Assembly: GCA_023458755.1 (NCBI GenBank)
Contig: JAEWYE010000007.1
Location: forward strand, 1-13,702
Direction: 5' to 3'
DNA from: Bacillota bacterium
Lineage (GTDB): Bacteria; Bacillota; Clostridia; Oscillospirales; Acutalibacteraceae
Length of the DNA stretch: 13,702 bases
The position numbers and the translations under genes are program-made. Of this stretch, positions 1-7,610 are shown piece by piece. Every line of letters begins with the position of its first letter. Position 1 is the first letter of the stretch. The notes under the pieces are model-generated. The model was not told the DNA's origin. It did not search any database and saw only the letters and a list, made by a program, of their open reading frames with translations.

Positions 1-125
1 TCAATTAAAAACCTATATTCATAAATACAATGCTTTTCCTATGCGCCCTCTCAAGTGGCAGTCTCCTAAACAGGTGCTTCATGATTTCTTTACTCTTGGT
101 GTAACATATCATTGACAAACCTACA
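1..125 (+). mobile_element. Terminus of an insertion sequence entering from the left edge
   Basis: The transposase C-terminus stops at 115 and the sequence TTGACAAACCTACA ends at 125. Read from the outside inward (minus strand) the end is TGTAGGTTTGTCAATG, beginning with the TG dinucleotide common to IS3/IS481-type ends. The boundary at 125 is inferred from the TG...CA rule and from likeness to the IS end at 13579. The other end and the target duplication are outside the window. Confidence 0.5.
2..115 (+). CDS. IS transposase (integrase-core type), C-terminal end only
   Basis: An open frame enters from the left edge and ends at TGA 113-115. It encodes 37 residues, including YNAFPMRPLKWQSPKQVL and ending GVTYH. 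The pattern YN-x2-P-x2-P-L-x-W-x-SP is typical of the extreme C-terminus of DDE (rve) transposases of the IS3/IS481/IS30 kind; the exact family cannot be fixed from this piece. The rest of the gene lies outside the window. It runs convergent to galU. A likely IS terminus follows ten bases after the stop, which supports a transposase rather than a chromosomal gene. The catalytic DDE residues are not visible, so whether the element is intact is unknown. Confidence 0.6.
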   Translation, partial: QLKTYIHKYNAFPMRPLKWQSPKQVLHDFFTLGVTYH

Positions 126-143
126 TATTTTACTAAACCAAGA

Positions 144-171
144 AGCCGCCTGCGAAATCAAGCAGACAGCT
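144..171 (-). terminator. Probable intrinsic terminator of galU
   Basis: On the minus strand a stem of ten pairs (two G-U) is formed by AGCTGTCTGC and GCAGGCGGCT around an eight-base loop. It is followed by TCTTGGTTTAG, a moderately U-rich tail. It lies 13 bases after the galU stop and about 19 bases from the IS boundary, so the insertion left galU termination intact. The imperfect U-tract lowers confidence. Confidence 0.55.
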
Positions 172-183
172 GCAAAATATGGT

Positions 184-1059
184 TTAGAGCGTTTTTGCAA
201 TTTCTTTCAGGTATGCTCTGAAATCTTTGCCGATCTGCGGATGTTTCAGCGCAACCTCAACAGAAGCCTGCATGATACCAAGTTTGTTGCCCATGTCGTA
301 TCTCTTGCCTGTAAAATCCACGGCAACCATGCCCGAACTGCGTGCCAGCGTACACATGGCATCCGTCAATTGAATTTCACCGCCTGCGCCGGGCTGAGTT
401 CTATCCAAAATATCAAAAATATCCGGCGTCAATACGCAGCGCCCTAAAATTGAATAAAGGGACATAATTTTGTCAGCCGTTGGTTTTTCAATCATATCGG
501 TACATTTAAAATAATTGTCATGAATATTTTCGACTTTTAACGAGCTGTATTTCAGAATTGCTTCCGGAGTTACCTTGTTTACGCCGAGTACGCCAAGGCC
601 GAATTCTTCATAAGCACGGATGAGCTGTCCGCAGGCGGGGTCTTCGCCGATAATAACATCGTCACCGTATAAAACGGCAAAAGGTTCATTGCCAACGAAC
701 GAACGGGCACAGTTTACCGCGTGACCGAGTCCGCGTGTTTCCTTTTGACGAACAAAATAGATATTGGCAAGGTGTGAAATCCCGACAATTTCATCCAATA
801 TTTCTTCTTTCTCTTTGCCGCCGTCGGTCAGTCTTGCTTCCAATTCCGGTACTCGGTCAAAATGGTCTTCAATCAAACCCTTACCCCGATTGGTAATGAT
901 GAGAATATCCGTTATTCCGGAATGTACTGCCTCTTCCACAATGTATTGAATGGCAGGCTTGTCAACGATAGGAAGCATTTCTTTCGGCATAGATTTGGTA
1001 GCGGGAAGAACACGGGTTCCCAGACCGGCTGCGGGAATAACAGCTTTCGTTACTTTCAT
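184..1059 (-). CDS. galU: UTP--glucose-1-phosphate uridylyltransferase
   Basis: This enzyme makes UDP-glucose from UTP and glucose-1-phosphate in the cytoplasm, feeding glycolipid, wall polysaccharide and galactose metabolism. The 291 residues match the usual bacterial GalU length. Visible family motifs are AAGLGTRVLPATKSMPKEML at 10-29 (nucleotide-binding loop and catalytic Lys), RGLGHAV at 109-115, YGDD at 131-134, EKP at 191-193, GGEIQLTDA at 226-234 and GKRYDMGNKLG at 251-261. The start has an AGGAG site eight bases upstream. It lies 36 bases downstream of the RING/zinc-ribbon gene on the same strand, with no terminator between, so the two are probably cotranscribed. Nothing looks truncated. 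Confidence 0.97.
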   Translation of the reverse strand: MKVTKAVIPAAGLGTRVLPATKSMPKEMLPIVDKPAIQYIVEEAVHSGITDILIITNRGKGLIEDHFDRVPELEARLTDGGKEKEEILDEIVGISHLANIYFVRQKETRGLGHAVNCARSFVGNEPFAVLYGDDVIIGEDPACGQLIRAYEEFGLGVLGVNKVTPEAILKYSSLKVENIHDNYFKCTDMIEKPTADKIMSLYSILGRCVLTPDIFDILDRTQPGAGGEIQLTDAMCTLARSSGMVAVDFTGKRYDMGNKLGIMQASVEVALKHPQIGKDFRAYLKEIAKTL

Positions 1060-1095
1060 TTTACATTCTCCTATATGTCAAATTTTCATAATAAG

Positions 1096-2178
1096 TTATA
1101 GCAGGCGTGGTAAATAGATAATAATCATATAGCAAATCAAAAGGCAAATGGCCAGAGACGTATTTACACCGCCGCGGCTTTGTAATTGAACCGTATAATC
1201 AGCAGAACTTAGATTTTCATTTGCAATACCGTGAATCGTGTCAATACAGTGTTGGCAGTACAGCTTATTGCCAAGGAATCCGACCGCGAACATAATTATC
1301 AGTTGAATGAAAAAGATAAGGGACGGCAAGAAGATCAAAAACATTTTTAACGGCGGCAAATTAAAAAGAAGCACGCTCATTTGCTGCCACTGATCAGGTG
1401 TCAACGTAAGACTGTCCGATGTTACGCCGACTTTTTGAAACATTTCAGTAAGAATACCCGATGAGAAATATACATTTACATAAATTGACGCAATATATAG
1501 GGCAGTCATAACGGCTGTTATGATAGCACCAATTTTGTATTGCTTTCGGTAAAGCAGCCAGCCGCCGGAAAAAAGGAATGCGCAAAAATTGAATCTGCTT
1601 TTCCCAAATCTTTTTAAATTCATGAAAGTCGGCATATAATAAGGAGTGTTGTTCTGTACCAGTTTCGCAACATCTCCTGCCGGGATATCATCAATTAATT
1701 CAGCAGGATTAACTCCACCCATTGGGTCCAGAATAAACGGAATCGGCCCACCCGGATGGTTCGGATCTCCGTTCATGGGAAAGCCGCCGAAGGGCGGAAA
1801 ACCGTTGTTTGGTGACTGATTTTGCTGAGAGCCATAATTTTGGTAGTTTGAATTGTTCGGATGCGGCTGAGAGTAGCCGATGAGTGACTGACCGCATTGA
1901 TCACAAAACAGCGCGTTTTGCGTATTCATTTTTCCACAGCGCGGACACCTTTTGAAGCTGGAGTTATCTTGAGCATTGCTTTCCTGCGCCTGTTCCTCCT
2001 GTGTCGGGGCCCAAGTCTTTCCGGTGCCGTGAAGCTGTTCCGCAAATACACATGCTCCTGCCTGTTCATAACACGTGCGGTGATATGGTGCACCACATTC
2101 CGGACAGACTACAATATCGTCGTGCGCGGCAAACGGTTTTCCACATACCGGACATTTTAAACCGATATAATCAATCAT
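1096..2178 (-). CDS. RING-finger/zinc-ribbon membrane protein (DUF2628-like)
   Basis: This 360-residue protein has unknown function. In order it shows: a prokaryotic RING-like module at about 9-44 (CPVCG, CPECG, PYHRTCYE, then GACVF); a zinc ribbon at 78-96 (CPRCG...CDQCG); a long Asn/Gln/Gly/Pro-rich linker at about 100-185; and a membrane part with hydrophobic spans near 196-208, 214-235, 277-302 and 340-358, like DUF2628-type proteins. No signal peptide is seen, so the zinc modules should be cytoplasmic. The frame is open upstream to 2271, but AGGAGG lies six bases before the ATG at 2178, so that start is chosen. Prokaryotic RING modules need not be ubiquitin ligases; a scaffold or sensing role is only a guess. 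It probably forms an operon with galU. Confidence 0.85.
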   Translation of the reverse strand: MIDYIGLKCPVCGKPFAAHDDIVVCPECGAPYHRTCYEQAGACVFAEQLHGTGKTWAPTQEEQAQESNAQDNSSFKRCPRCGKMNTQNALFCDQCGQSLIGYSQPHPNNSNYQNYGSQQNQSPNNGFPPFGGFPMNGDPNHPGGPIPFILDPMGGVNPAELIDDIPAGDVAKLVQNNTPYYMPTFMNLKRFGKSRFNFCAFLFSGGWLLYRKQYKIGAIITAVMTALYIASIYVNVYFSSGILTEMFQKVGVTSDSLTLTPDQWQQMSVLLFNLPPLKMFLIFLPSLIFFIQLIIMFAVGFLGNKLYCQHCIDTIHGIANENLSSADYTVQLQSRGGVNTSLAICLLICYMIIIYLPRLL

Positions 2179-2238
2179 TTTTATCCTCCTGCTTGTACAT
2201 TGCTTAAGAGAATATGATATCTCTTGTAAATACATACT

Positions 2239-2267
2239 ATTGTACATAATTTTCAAAAAAACTGCAA
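2239..2267 (-). promoter_or_regulatory. Possible promoter for the RING/zinc-ribbon gene and galU
   Basis: On the minus strand TTGCAG and TACAAT are separated by 17 bases. The -10 matches five of six consensus bases but the -35 only three. An inverted repeat (AAGAGA at 2206-2211, TCTCTT at 2220-2225) lies between this promoter and the ribosome site and could be an operator or leader hairpin. AT-richness makes chance matches likely. Confidence 0.35.
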
Positions 2268-2347
2268 TCATTTCGGAAAGAAGTTTTCAACCTATTCATA
2301 ATTCCTATGTATCGAGTATTTCTATCTTGATTTTGTCCTGCTTTCTT

Positions 2348-2376
2348 TTGACAATCCTATTAAAATAATTTATAAT
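2348..2376 (+). promoter_or_regulatory. Sigma-A-type promoter of prfB
   Basis: Perfect TTGACA (2348-2353) and perfect TATAAT (2371-2376) are separated by the ideal 17 bases. Transcription should begin near 2383, giving a leader of about 115 bases before the prfB ATG at 2497. Confidence 0.85.
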
Positions 2377-2416
2377 AAATTGATTATGTATTAATGGGTT
2401 TTCCTTTGGCTAGCTA

Positions 2417-2469
2417 TGCGGCAGCTTTCGTATGCCGCAAACAGGGGAGTATGCACCTCGGTTTATACG
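2417..2469 (+). promoter_or_regulatory. Structured leader of prfB with two competing stems
   Basis: TGCGGCA (2417-2423) pairs perfectly with TGCCGCA (2433-2439) around nine bases. The overlapping CGTAT (2429-2433) can instead pair with ATACG (2465-2469), with CCG/CGG able to extend it. The two folds share bases and exclude each other. No U-tract follows, so this is not a plain terminator. A regulatory role is inference. Confidence 0.35.
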
Positions 2470-2496
2470 AAAAATTATAGAAATAAGGATGGTTTT

Positions 2497-3624
2497 ATGC
2501 TGCAGTTTGAAGAACTTAGTCAGGCATTGCAGGAACTGGAGCCTGCTTTGAATGACTTAGCGGAAGCACTTGGCCTTGAAAATATGAAGAATGAAATTGA
2601 GAAGCTGGATGAACAATCTGCTTTGCCGGATTTTTGGAATGATACTGAAAACTCTCAAAAAATATTACAGCGGTCCGGTATGCTAAAGGGTAAAGTGGAA
2701 GCTTATGAGCGTTTGAAGAGAAGCTATGGTGATATCATGGCGCTTATTGAGCTTGCAAATGAGGAAGAAGACTTATCCTTACTGCCCGAAGCACAACAGG
2801 AATTGGAAGCATTTCAGACTGAGCTGGAAGCACAGCGTCTTACTACACTTTTGCAGGGCGAATATGACAGTAAAAATGCCATTCTTACCTTTCACGCAGG
2901 TGCGGGAGGTACAGAAGCGCAGGACTGGGCTATGATGCTTTACCGTATGTATTGCCGCTGGGGTGAACGCCATGGGTTCAAGGTAACGACACTTGATTAT
3001 TTGGACGGTGAAGAAGCCGGCCTGAAGAGCGCGTCCATTCTGATTGAAGGAATTAATGCATACGGCTATATGAAAAGCGAAACAGGTGTTCACCGCCTAG
3101 TGCGCATTTCACCATTTGATGCTTCCGGGCGTCGCCATACTTCCTTTGCCTCGCTGGAAGTTATGCCTGAAATCGACAATGACACCGATGTTCAAATCAG
3201 TCCCGACGATATCAGAATGGAAGTGTACCGTGCGAGCGGAGCGGGCGGACAAAAGGTTAATAAAACATCTTCTGCTGTGCGCTTAATTCATATTCCTACC
3301 GGAATTGTTGTGGCATGTCAGGTGGAGCGCAGTCAGTTCCAGAACCGTGAAGTCGCTATGAGAATGCTCAAATCAAAATTAGTAGAAATCAAGGAACGTG
3401 AGAATTTAGACAGAATTGAAGACATCAAGGGCGAGCAAAAAGAAATTGCCTGGGGTTCTCAAATCCGTTCTTATGTTTTTATGCCTTATACTTTGGTTAA
3501 GGATCACCGAACCGGTTTTGAATCCGGAAATATCAATGCGGTAATGGACGGTGATATTGACGGCTTTATTAATGCTTACTTAAAAGCGCAAAGCTTGGGA
3601 GCCTTGAGTGAAAATATTGAATAA
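2497..3624 (+). CDS. prfB: Peptide chain release factor 2 (RF2)
   Basis: RF2 reads UGA and UAA stop codons on the ribosome and triggers peptide release. The 375 residues from this ATG fit the family. The SPF stop-recognition tripeptide is at 205-207 and the catalytic GGQ at 250-252 within RASGAGGQKVNKTSSAVRL; the C-terminal GWGSQIRSYVF-type block is present as AWGSQIRSYVF. The frame is open upstream to 2416, but AAGGATGG lies just before 2497 and the protein from there aligns with RF2 N-termini. Unlike most bacterial prfB genes there is no in-frame TGA needing a +1 shift: the codons at that place are CTT GAA (2575-2580), one uninterrupted frame. It is monocistronic with its own strong promoter. 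Confidence 0.96.
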   Translation: MLQFEELSQALQELEPALNDLAEALGLENMKNEIEKLDEQSALPDFWNDTENSQKILQRSGMLKGKVEAYERLKRSYGDIMALIELANEEEDLSLLPEAQQELEAFQTELEAQRLTTLLQGEYDSKNAILTFHAGAGGTEAQDWAMMLYRMYCRWGERHGFKVTTLDYLDGEEAGLKSASILIEGINAYGYMKSETGVHRLVRISPFDASGRRHTSFASLEVMPEIDNDTDVQISPDDIRMEVYRASGAGGQKVNKTSSAVRLIHIPTGIVVACQVERSQFQNREVAMRMLKSKLVEIKERENLDRIEDIKGEQKEIAWGSQIRSYVFMPYTLVKDHRTGFESGNINAVMDGDIDGFINAYLKAQSLGALSENIE

Positions 3625-3690
3625 TGTATTTTCTATCAAGTTTGTAATGAAACTGTAATCAAAATTTAATTCTTTTGCATGAAAAAACGC

Positions 3691-3719
3691 TTTACATTTG
3701 TTACCAATTATATTATAAT
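3691..3719 (+). promoter_or_regulatory. Promoter of the exported propeller-like protein
   Basis: TTTACA (3691-3696) and perfect TATAAT (3714-3719) are 17 bases apart, so transcription should start near 3726. The leader of roughly 98 bases carries an inverted repeat, TGCATTT at 3768-3774 and AAATGCA at 3790-3796, just upstream of the ribosome site. No convincing terminator was seen between prfB and this promoter. Confidence 0.7.
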
Positions 3720-3823
3720 TAATTCCCAGTTCGGATTAATTTCAAATAGTTGGTTCAAGATATAGGCTGCATTTTAAACATAAATCAATAAATGCATACT
3801 ATAAGATAAAGGTTGTGAAAGTA

Positions 3824-5173
3824 ATGCAAAAAGTTCGTCGCTCAGCATTGATATTGTCTGGGGCTGCTGTGATAATCGGGGCGGCTGCCTTTACCCTTGC
3901 ACATACGCATCAAAGTCTAGAAGTGAAACCGGTCATAGCCCTGTCAAGCCAATATCAAAATCAATTTGACAGTGATAACAGTTCTGTCGTTCCAATTAGA
4001 AACAATCAAACCAGTTCCGTTAAACCGAATAGTCATACCAGTTCACAAACACATCCAATCGGTAATTCGAATCGTGTAATTCCTGGTTCAAAACATATAA
4101 AACCCGGGAAAATTAAAGAGCCGGGCGATTTTTTTAAGCCAACTGAAAAGCCTAAAGTAGATCAGTTTGCGGCATTTAAATCAAAATATGGTTTGCTTAC
4201 CGTGCCAACGTATGACGGTTCGAATCAGTTGACGCATCCAAAGGTATTGTATTTTGCGAATGGGTGGCATGGCTACCGGTATTGGATGTCTATGACACCT
4301 TATCCATACACAGATGATGATTATGAAAATCCGTCAATTGTTGTTTCGAACGATGGGAACAATTGGTCAGTTCCCGCCGGACTCAAGAACCCAATTTCGG
4401 GAATTCCGGCAGACGTGAAAATTGGCGGTCATTATTCGGATTCACACCTTGTCATGCGAGATAATGTTATGGAACTTTGGTATCGCTATAATCCGGGTAA
4501 TCCTAAAACACACAGTACAGATTATCGCAGTAATATTTATTATAAAAAGACATCTACAGATGGTATTCATTGGTCGGAAGCAAAATATCTGTCCGATTTT
4601 GGCGGTGATGGTCACTTAAGTATGGCTATCAATTATGAAGGCGGCATATACAAATCTTGGTATACCACTTTTAATGGTCACTTATGTTTTTCAGAGAGCG
4701 CAGACTCTGCGCATTGGTCATCTCCTGTTGTTGCCAGTGTACCGCTTCCGGCCGGTTATTTCCCATATCATCAGGATATGATTAAGATAGGTTCGCGCTA
4801 TTGTCTGCTCCAATGTGCAGAAAAGCCATCCAATTATACGTTTGCTCAGTTTTTTGCCAGTTCCACAGATGGTGTTCATTTTTCAGATGTAAAGCGCATC
4901 TATCCTACGGATGATCCGAGCTTATGGAATAATGTTTCGCTTTACCGCAGTTCCATGTTTGAAAAAAATGGTAAGGTTGAAATGTACTTTGCGCTATGGT
5001 TTAAGGATAAAAATAGAAGCTGGTATATAACACACAGAACTTACCGGCTGCAAGATTTGCTGTCGCCGGAGCCAGACTGCTCCAGCGCACCTTCCTCTAC
5101 ATCTTCAAACCCGTCTGCGCCGTCGGTCAGTTCCGGTGAACCTTCTTCTGAAGTTCAAAACAAAACAATTTGA
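3824..5173 (+). CDS. Exported beta-propeller-like protein with S-x-DG-x-x-W repeats
   Basis: I do not recognise a specific family. The 449 residues start with a basic tip and a hydrophobic stretch (about 7-27), a signal peptide or membrane anchor. A Ser/Asn/Pro-rich linker runs to about 110, a globular domain covers about 120-412, and the tail is Ser/Pro-rich. The domain has four spaced motifs: SNDGNNWS (175), STDGIHWS (244), SADSAHWS (292) and STDGVHFS (347). With WMSMTPYP and ENPSIVVS they recall five-bladed propellers of the GH43/GH32 glycosidase type. Activity is inferred from fold only; catalytic acids cannot be assigned. A GTG at 3815 is in frame, but AAAGG sits only two bases before it and 11 bases before the ATG at 3824, so the ATG is preferred. 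It has its own promoter and no operon partner. Confidence 0.8.
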   Translation: MQKVRRSALILSGAAVIIGAAAFTLAHTHQSLEVKPVIALSSQYQNQFDSDNSSVVPIRNNQTSSVKPNSHTSSQTHPIGNSNRVIPGSKHIKPGKIKEPGDFFKPTEKPKVDQFAAFKSKYGLLTVPTYDGSNQLTHPKVLYFANGWHGYRYWMSMTPYPYTDDDYENPSIVVSNDGNNWSVPAGLKNPISGIPADVKIGGHYSDSHLVMRDNVMELWYRYNPGNPKTHSTDYRSNIYYKKTSTDGIHWSEAKYLSDFGGDGHLSMAINYEGGIYKSWYTTFNGHLCFSESADSAHWSSPVVASVPLPAGYFPYHQDMIKIGSRYCLLQCAEKPSNYTFAQFFASSTDGVHFSDVKRIYPTDDPSLWNNVSLYRSSMFEKNGKVEMYFALWFKDKNRSWYITHRTYRLQDLLSPEPDCSSAPSSTSSNPSAPSVSSGEPSSEVQNKTI

Positions 5174-5304
5174 TTATACCTTCATCTGACTTTTTATCCT
5201 ACTGGTTTCATGTATCAGCCAAAATTTCGGTGCCGCGTGTATTGGGAGGCGCCAATAGTTGAAACAAATGCAGACGAATTCCCAGTAAATGCAAATACTG
5301 GACT

Positions 5305-5362
5305 AAAAAAGCAAGTGCTTCTTCACCGTAAATATTACGGATGAGGAAGCACTTGCTTTACT
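5305..5362. terminator. Long convergent terminator hairpin
   Basis: AAAGCAAGTGCTTC (5308-5321) is a perfect inverted match to GAAGCACTTGCTTT (5346-5359). The stem continues inward almost to the CCGTAA/TTACGG centre with small defects. On the minus strand it is followed by TTTTTT, a good terminator for the dnaD-dnaI operon. The plus-strand tail is weaker but can serve the propeller gene. A smaller hairpin (CCAGTA 5282-5287, TACTGG 5296-5301) lies beside it. The rest of 5174-5304 shows nothing recognisable. Confidence 0.85.
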
Positions 5363-5370
5363 CTATAAAG

Positions 5371-6357
5371 TTATTTGCCCATACGTTTTTGCTGGCGCAC
5401 ATCTTTTCCGCAAAACTGAAGGCGAACATAGCTGCCGATTACCCGTGAAACAAAACGTTCCGTATAACGCTGTTCCAATTCATACATGGAAAGGTTGGTA
5501 CTGATAATGGTTGGCTTTTGCGCCATAAGCCTTGTATTTACGATATTATAAATGGCTGCATTCACAAAAGATGTTGCAAATTCTGTACCCAAGTCGTCCA
5601 GAATCAGTAAATCACAGCTCAGCAGCAGTTGATTGGTATCGTCTGTATTGTCATCACGATTAAAGCGTTCACGTTCTAAATTGGTTACCATGTTTTGAGC
5701 TGAGCCGTAAATAACGCCATAACCTTTATCAATTGCCGCATTTGCAATGGCAAGCGAAAGATGAGTTTTCCCTAGCCCGGTACCGCCCTGCATGATGATG
5801 CTGGAAGACTGCATGGAAAAAGCTTCGGCATAGTTGCAGCAGTAGCGCAGTACACCTTCCATTTGCTTTTTGGGCGAAATCCCATCAGCTTTTTCTGCAA
5901 CATCGGGATAATATTTGAGTGAAAAGCTGTCAAAGGTGGAGAGCGAAAGCGGAGTAAGAGCGTTCAGCCGTTTGTAGGCTTCTTTTCGCAAAAGCTGTTT
6001 TAAGCAATTGCACATTTTTCCGTCAATGAAGCCGGTATCGTCACAGTACTTGCACTGATAATGAGCCTGCAAATAATCCTTTGGCAAATCCGCTTCTTTT
6101 AAATAGCCTTTTAGTTCTGCCTGCAAAGCCAGATTACTCTCTTTAAGTTTTGTAAGCTGTTCCCGTACATCTTTGCCGCCCAAAACAGCTTTTGCGGCAG
6201 ATATTGCAGTAGCAGATAAAGCCTGTTCAATTTGAGCAGCACGCGGATATACGGAAAAGAAAGCCGTTTTGTGTTCCTGCAGTTCTTCAAGCGCATGATT
6301 ATGCCGATCACTCATAATGGACATAGCAGCATTATAAACTTCTTTACCGTATCCCAT
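5371..6357 (-). CDS. dnaI: DnaC/DnaI-type replicative helicase loader (AAA+ ATPase)
   Basis: This protein is predicted to load the replicative helicase onto DNA. The 328 residues show: a helical N-terminus; a four-Cys zinc site at 102-118 (CKYC...CNC) as in DnaI-type loaders; Walker A GGTGLGKTH at 191-199; Walker B LLILDDLG at 250-257; sensor-1 STN at 286-288; and the arginine-finger region ERFVSRVIGS at 300-309. Family members also include IstB-like transposition helpers, but no transposase gene is adjacent and the partner is a DnaD-domain gene, so a chromosomal loader is favoured. The ribosome site AAGGAG lies inside the last codons of the upstream gene; the intergenic gap is five bases, which suggests translational coupling. 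Confidence 0.92.
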   Translation of the reverse strand: MGYGKEVYNAAMSIMSDRHNHALEELQEHKTAFFSVYPRAAQIEQALSATAISAAKAVLGGKDVREQLTKLKESNLALQAELKGYLKEADLPKDYLQAHYQCKYCDDTGFIDGKMCNCLKQLLRKEAYKRLNALTPLSLSTFDSFSLKYYPDVAEKADGISPKKQMEGVLRYCCNYAEAFSMQSSSIIMQGGTGLGKTHLSLAIANAAIDKGYGVIYGSAQNMVTNLERERFNRDDNTDDTNQLLLSCDLLILDDLGTEFATSFVNAAIYNIVNTRLMAQKPTIISTNLSMYELEQRYTERFVSRVIGSYVRLQFCGKDVRQQKRMGK

Positions 6358-6362
6358 TCCAC

Positions 6363-7424
6363 TTACTCCTTATCATTCGACCCCAAAGTATCCAGCACAC
6401 TCATACGTTCATATTCATCAATGTCGTAAGTAGACTGGCGTTCTTTTTCTTTTCTGCGTACAGCGGACTTCTCGCGTTGTTCCATAGCCGCTTCTTTCGT
6501 TGTTGTGATATTATTTTTCTGCCACCGTTCCAAAATGGTGTTCATATAGCTCATGCTTAACTTTCCGGTTGCGTTCACACAACGCTCGTAAGCTTCCCGT
6601 ACCATATCTTTGCTGAACTTCCATTCCAGCATCCAGCGGTTTGTCAACTGTTCTTCTTTTGAGCTGGGTGACCGGTGACTGATTCCGACCGTATTTTCCA
6701 CTACACGCCAAGCTTTTGCAAGCTCATCCAGTTGGCGCAGCTTGTCCTCCGCCTTTTCATGCGTGAAGATTCCGTCGTTTACCCAGTTTTTGGCGACCGC
6801 TTCTATGTAATGGGTATTGTCCTTTCCGTTGCTTTTGACATATTGCAATAGCATGATGATAACGTCAACCGGAAGGCCATAGTCATCGTGCAGCATCAAA
6901 AGTGTGGAGGAAAGGGCGGGGGAAATGGGTCGGCCCAGAATTTGCTGGGACTCCTGCATCAAAAATCCGATTTCTTCCGACTGCAGCATACGTTCCGCCA
7001 CAAAAGCACCGTCCGGCTTTTGAATCCGGTGTACACGCTGGGTGGCGGGTTCCGCTGTGGCTTCTTCTTTTGCGGGGGCGGGCAGAGCGGAAGAAACAAC
7101 TGTTTTTTGAGGAACAGCAGCAACGCTGTTTTGCGGAGTTACCGGATTTTGTTCAGCCGGTAGAAACTGTTCGTCCTCATCTTCCGCGCGTTCACCGATT
7201 AAACCGGTTTCAATCCAGTAGCGCATAGCATCATTTACATCCGCGGTGCTTGCGCCAAGTGCGGCTGAAATATCTGCTGCGTTAAAATTCTCTCCAGCAT
7301 GGCGCAGTACCCACAGCAGAACCTTTAGCTGCATGGAACCTGCCAGTTTAATATGTCTATCGACAAGGGCGCTTGGTACGGCAAAAACGGAATTCCATGC
7401 GCCGAGATTAATAGAAAAACTCAT
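6363..7424 (-). CDS. DnaD-domain replication initiation protein
   Basis: Proteins of this family help initiate or restart replication in Firmicutes by remodelling DNA and recruiting the helicase and its loader. The 353 residues show a winged-helix-like N-terminus (about 10-80), an Ala/Pro/Glu-rich linker (about 85-130), and two DnaD C-terminal modules, each with the signature Y-x3-I-x3-W type: YIEAVAKNW at 206-214 and YMNTILERW at 293-301. A charged tail with REKSAVRRKEKER follows. The two modules resemble the domain plan of DnaB/DnaD proteins; whether it acts as DnaD or as the DnaB-type cofactor cannot be told here. The ATG is preceded by GAGGTG. It is the first gene of an operon with the helicase loader. 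Confidence 0.9.
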   Translation of the reverse strand: MSFSINLGAWNSVFAVPSALVDRHIKLAGSMQLKVLLWVLRHAGENFNAADISAALGASTADVNDAMRYWIETGLIGERAEDEDEQFLPAEQNPVTPQNSVAAVPQKTVVSSALPAPAKEEATAEPATQRVHRIQKPDGAFVAERMLQSEEIGFLMQESQQILGRPISPALSSTLLMLHDDYGLPVDVIIMLLQYVKSNGKDNTHYIEAVAKNWVNDGIFTHEKAEDKLRQLDELAKAWRVVENTVGISHRSPSSKEEQLTNRWMLEWKFSKDMVREAYERCVNATGKLSMSYMNTILERWQKNNITTTKEAAMEQREKSAVRRKEKERQSTYDIDEYERMSVLDTLGSNDKE

Positions 7425-7444
7425 TTGGTAACACCTCGCTAGTC

Positions 7445-7453
7445 ATTATACCA
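7445..7453 (-). promoter_or_regulatory. Extended -10 promoter of the dnaD-dnaI operon
   Basis: On the minus strand the sequence TGGTATAAT gives a perfect -10 with the TGn extension. The -35 position holds only a weak TTTCCT. The predicted start lies about 14 bases before the ATG, so the leader is very short but includes the GAGGTG ribosome site. Confidence 0.5.
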
Positions 7454-7549
7454 TATTGCAGGAAATAAGGAAATAACAAATCATGGCGAAAGCGAATATT
7501 ATAATCATCCATATGAAGTAAAATAATTTTAAAAAATTGAGAAAAAATA

Positions 7550-7579
7550 TTGACAAACCGCCACAGTATGTCGTATAAT
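7550..7579 (+). promoter_or_regulatory. Promoter of the tRNA-Gly gene
   Basis: Perfect TTGACA (7550-7555) and perfect TATAAT (7574-7579) are 18 bases apart, placing the transcription start near 7586, about 25 bases before the tRNA. Near-consensus elements fit a stable-RNA gene. Confidence 0.85.
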
Positions 7580-7610
7580 AACACTCGTCCCAAAAAGTAG
7601 CCTGAAATGT

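Noticed and set aside
112..447. Plus-strand frame of 111 residues over the galU 3' end
   Set aside because: It is an antisense shadow of galU with no ribosome site or recognisable protein character.
1925..2145. TTTTCCACA-like sequences resembling DnaA boxes
   Set aside because: They are only two, lie inside the RING/zinc-ribbon coding sequence where they encode CGK-type residues, and are not clustered in an origin-like region.
2416..2496. N-terminal extension of prfB from the ATG at 2416
   Set aside because: No ribosome site at 2416, the segment overlaps a hairpin, and RF2 homology begins at the ATG at 2497, which has AAGGATGG upstream.
5371..6357. IstB-type transposition helper
   Set aside because: No IstA or IS21 ends are nearby, the gene has the DnaI-type zinc site, and it is coupled to a DnaD-domain gene.
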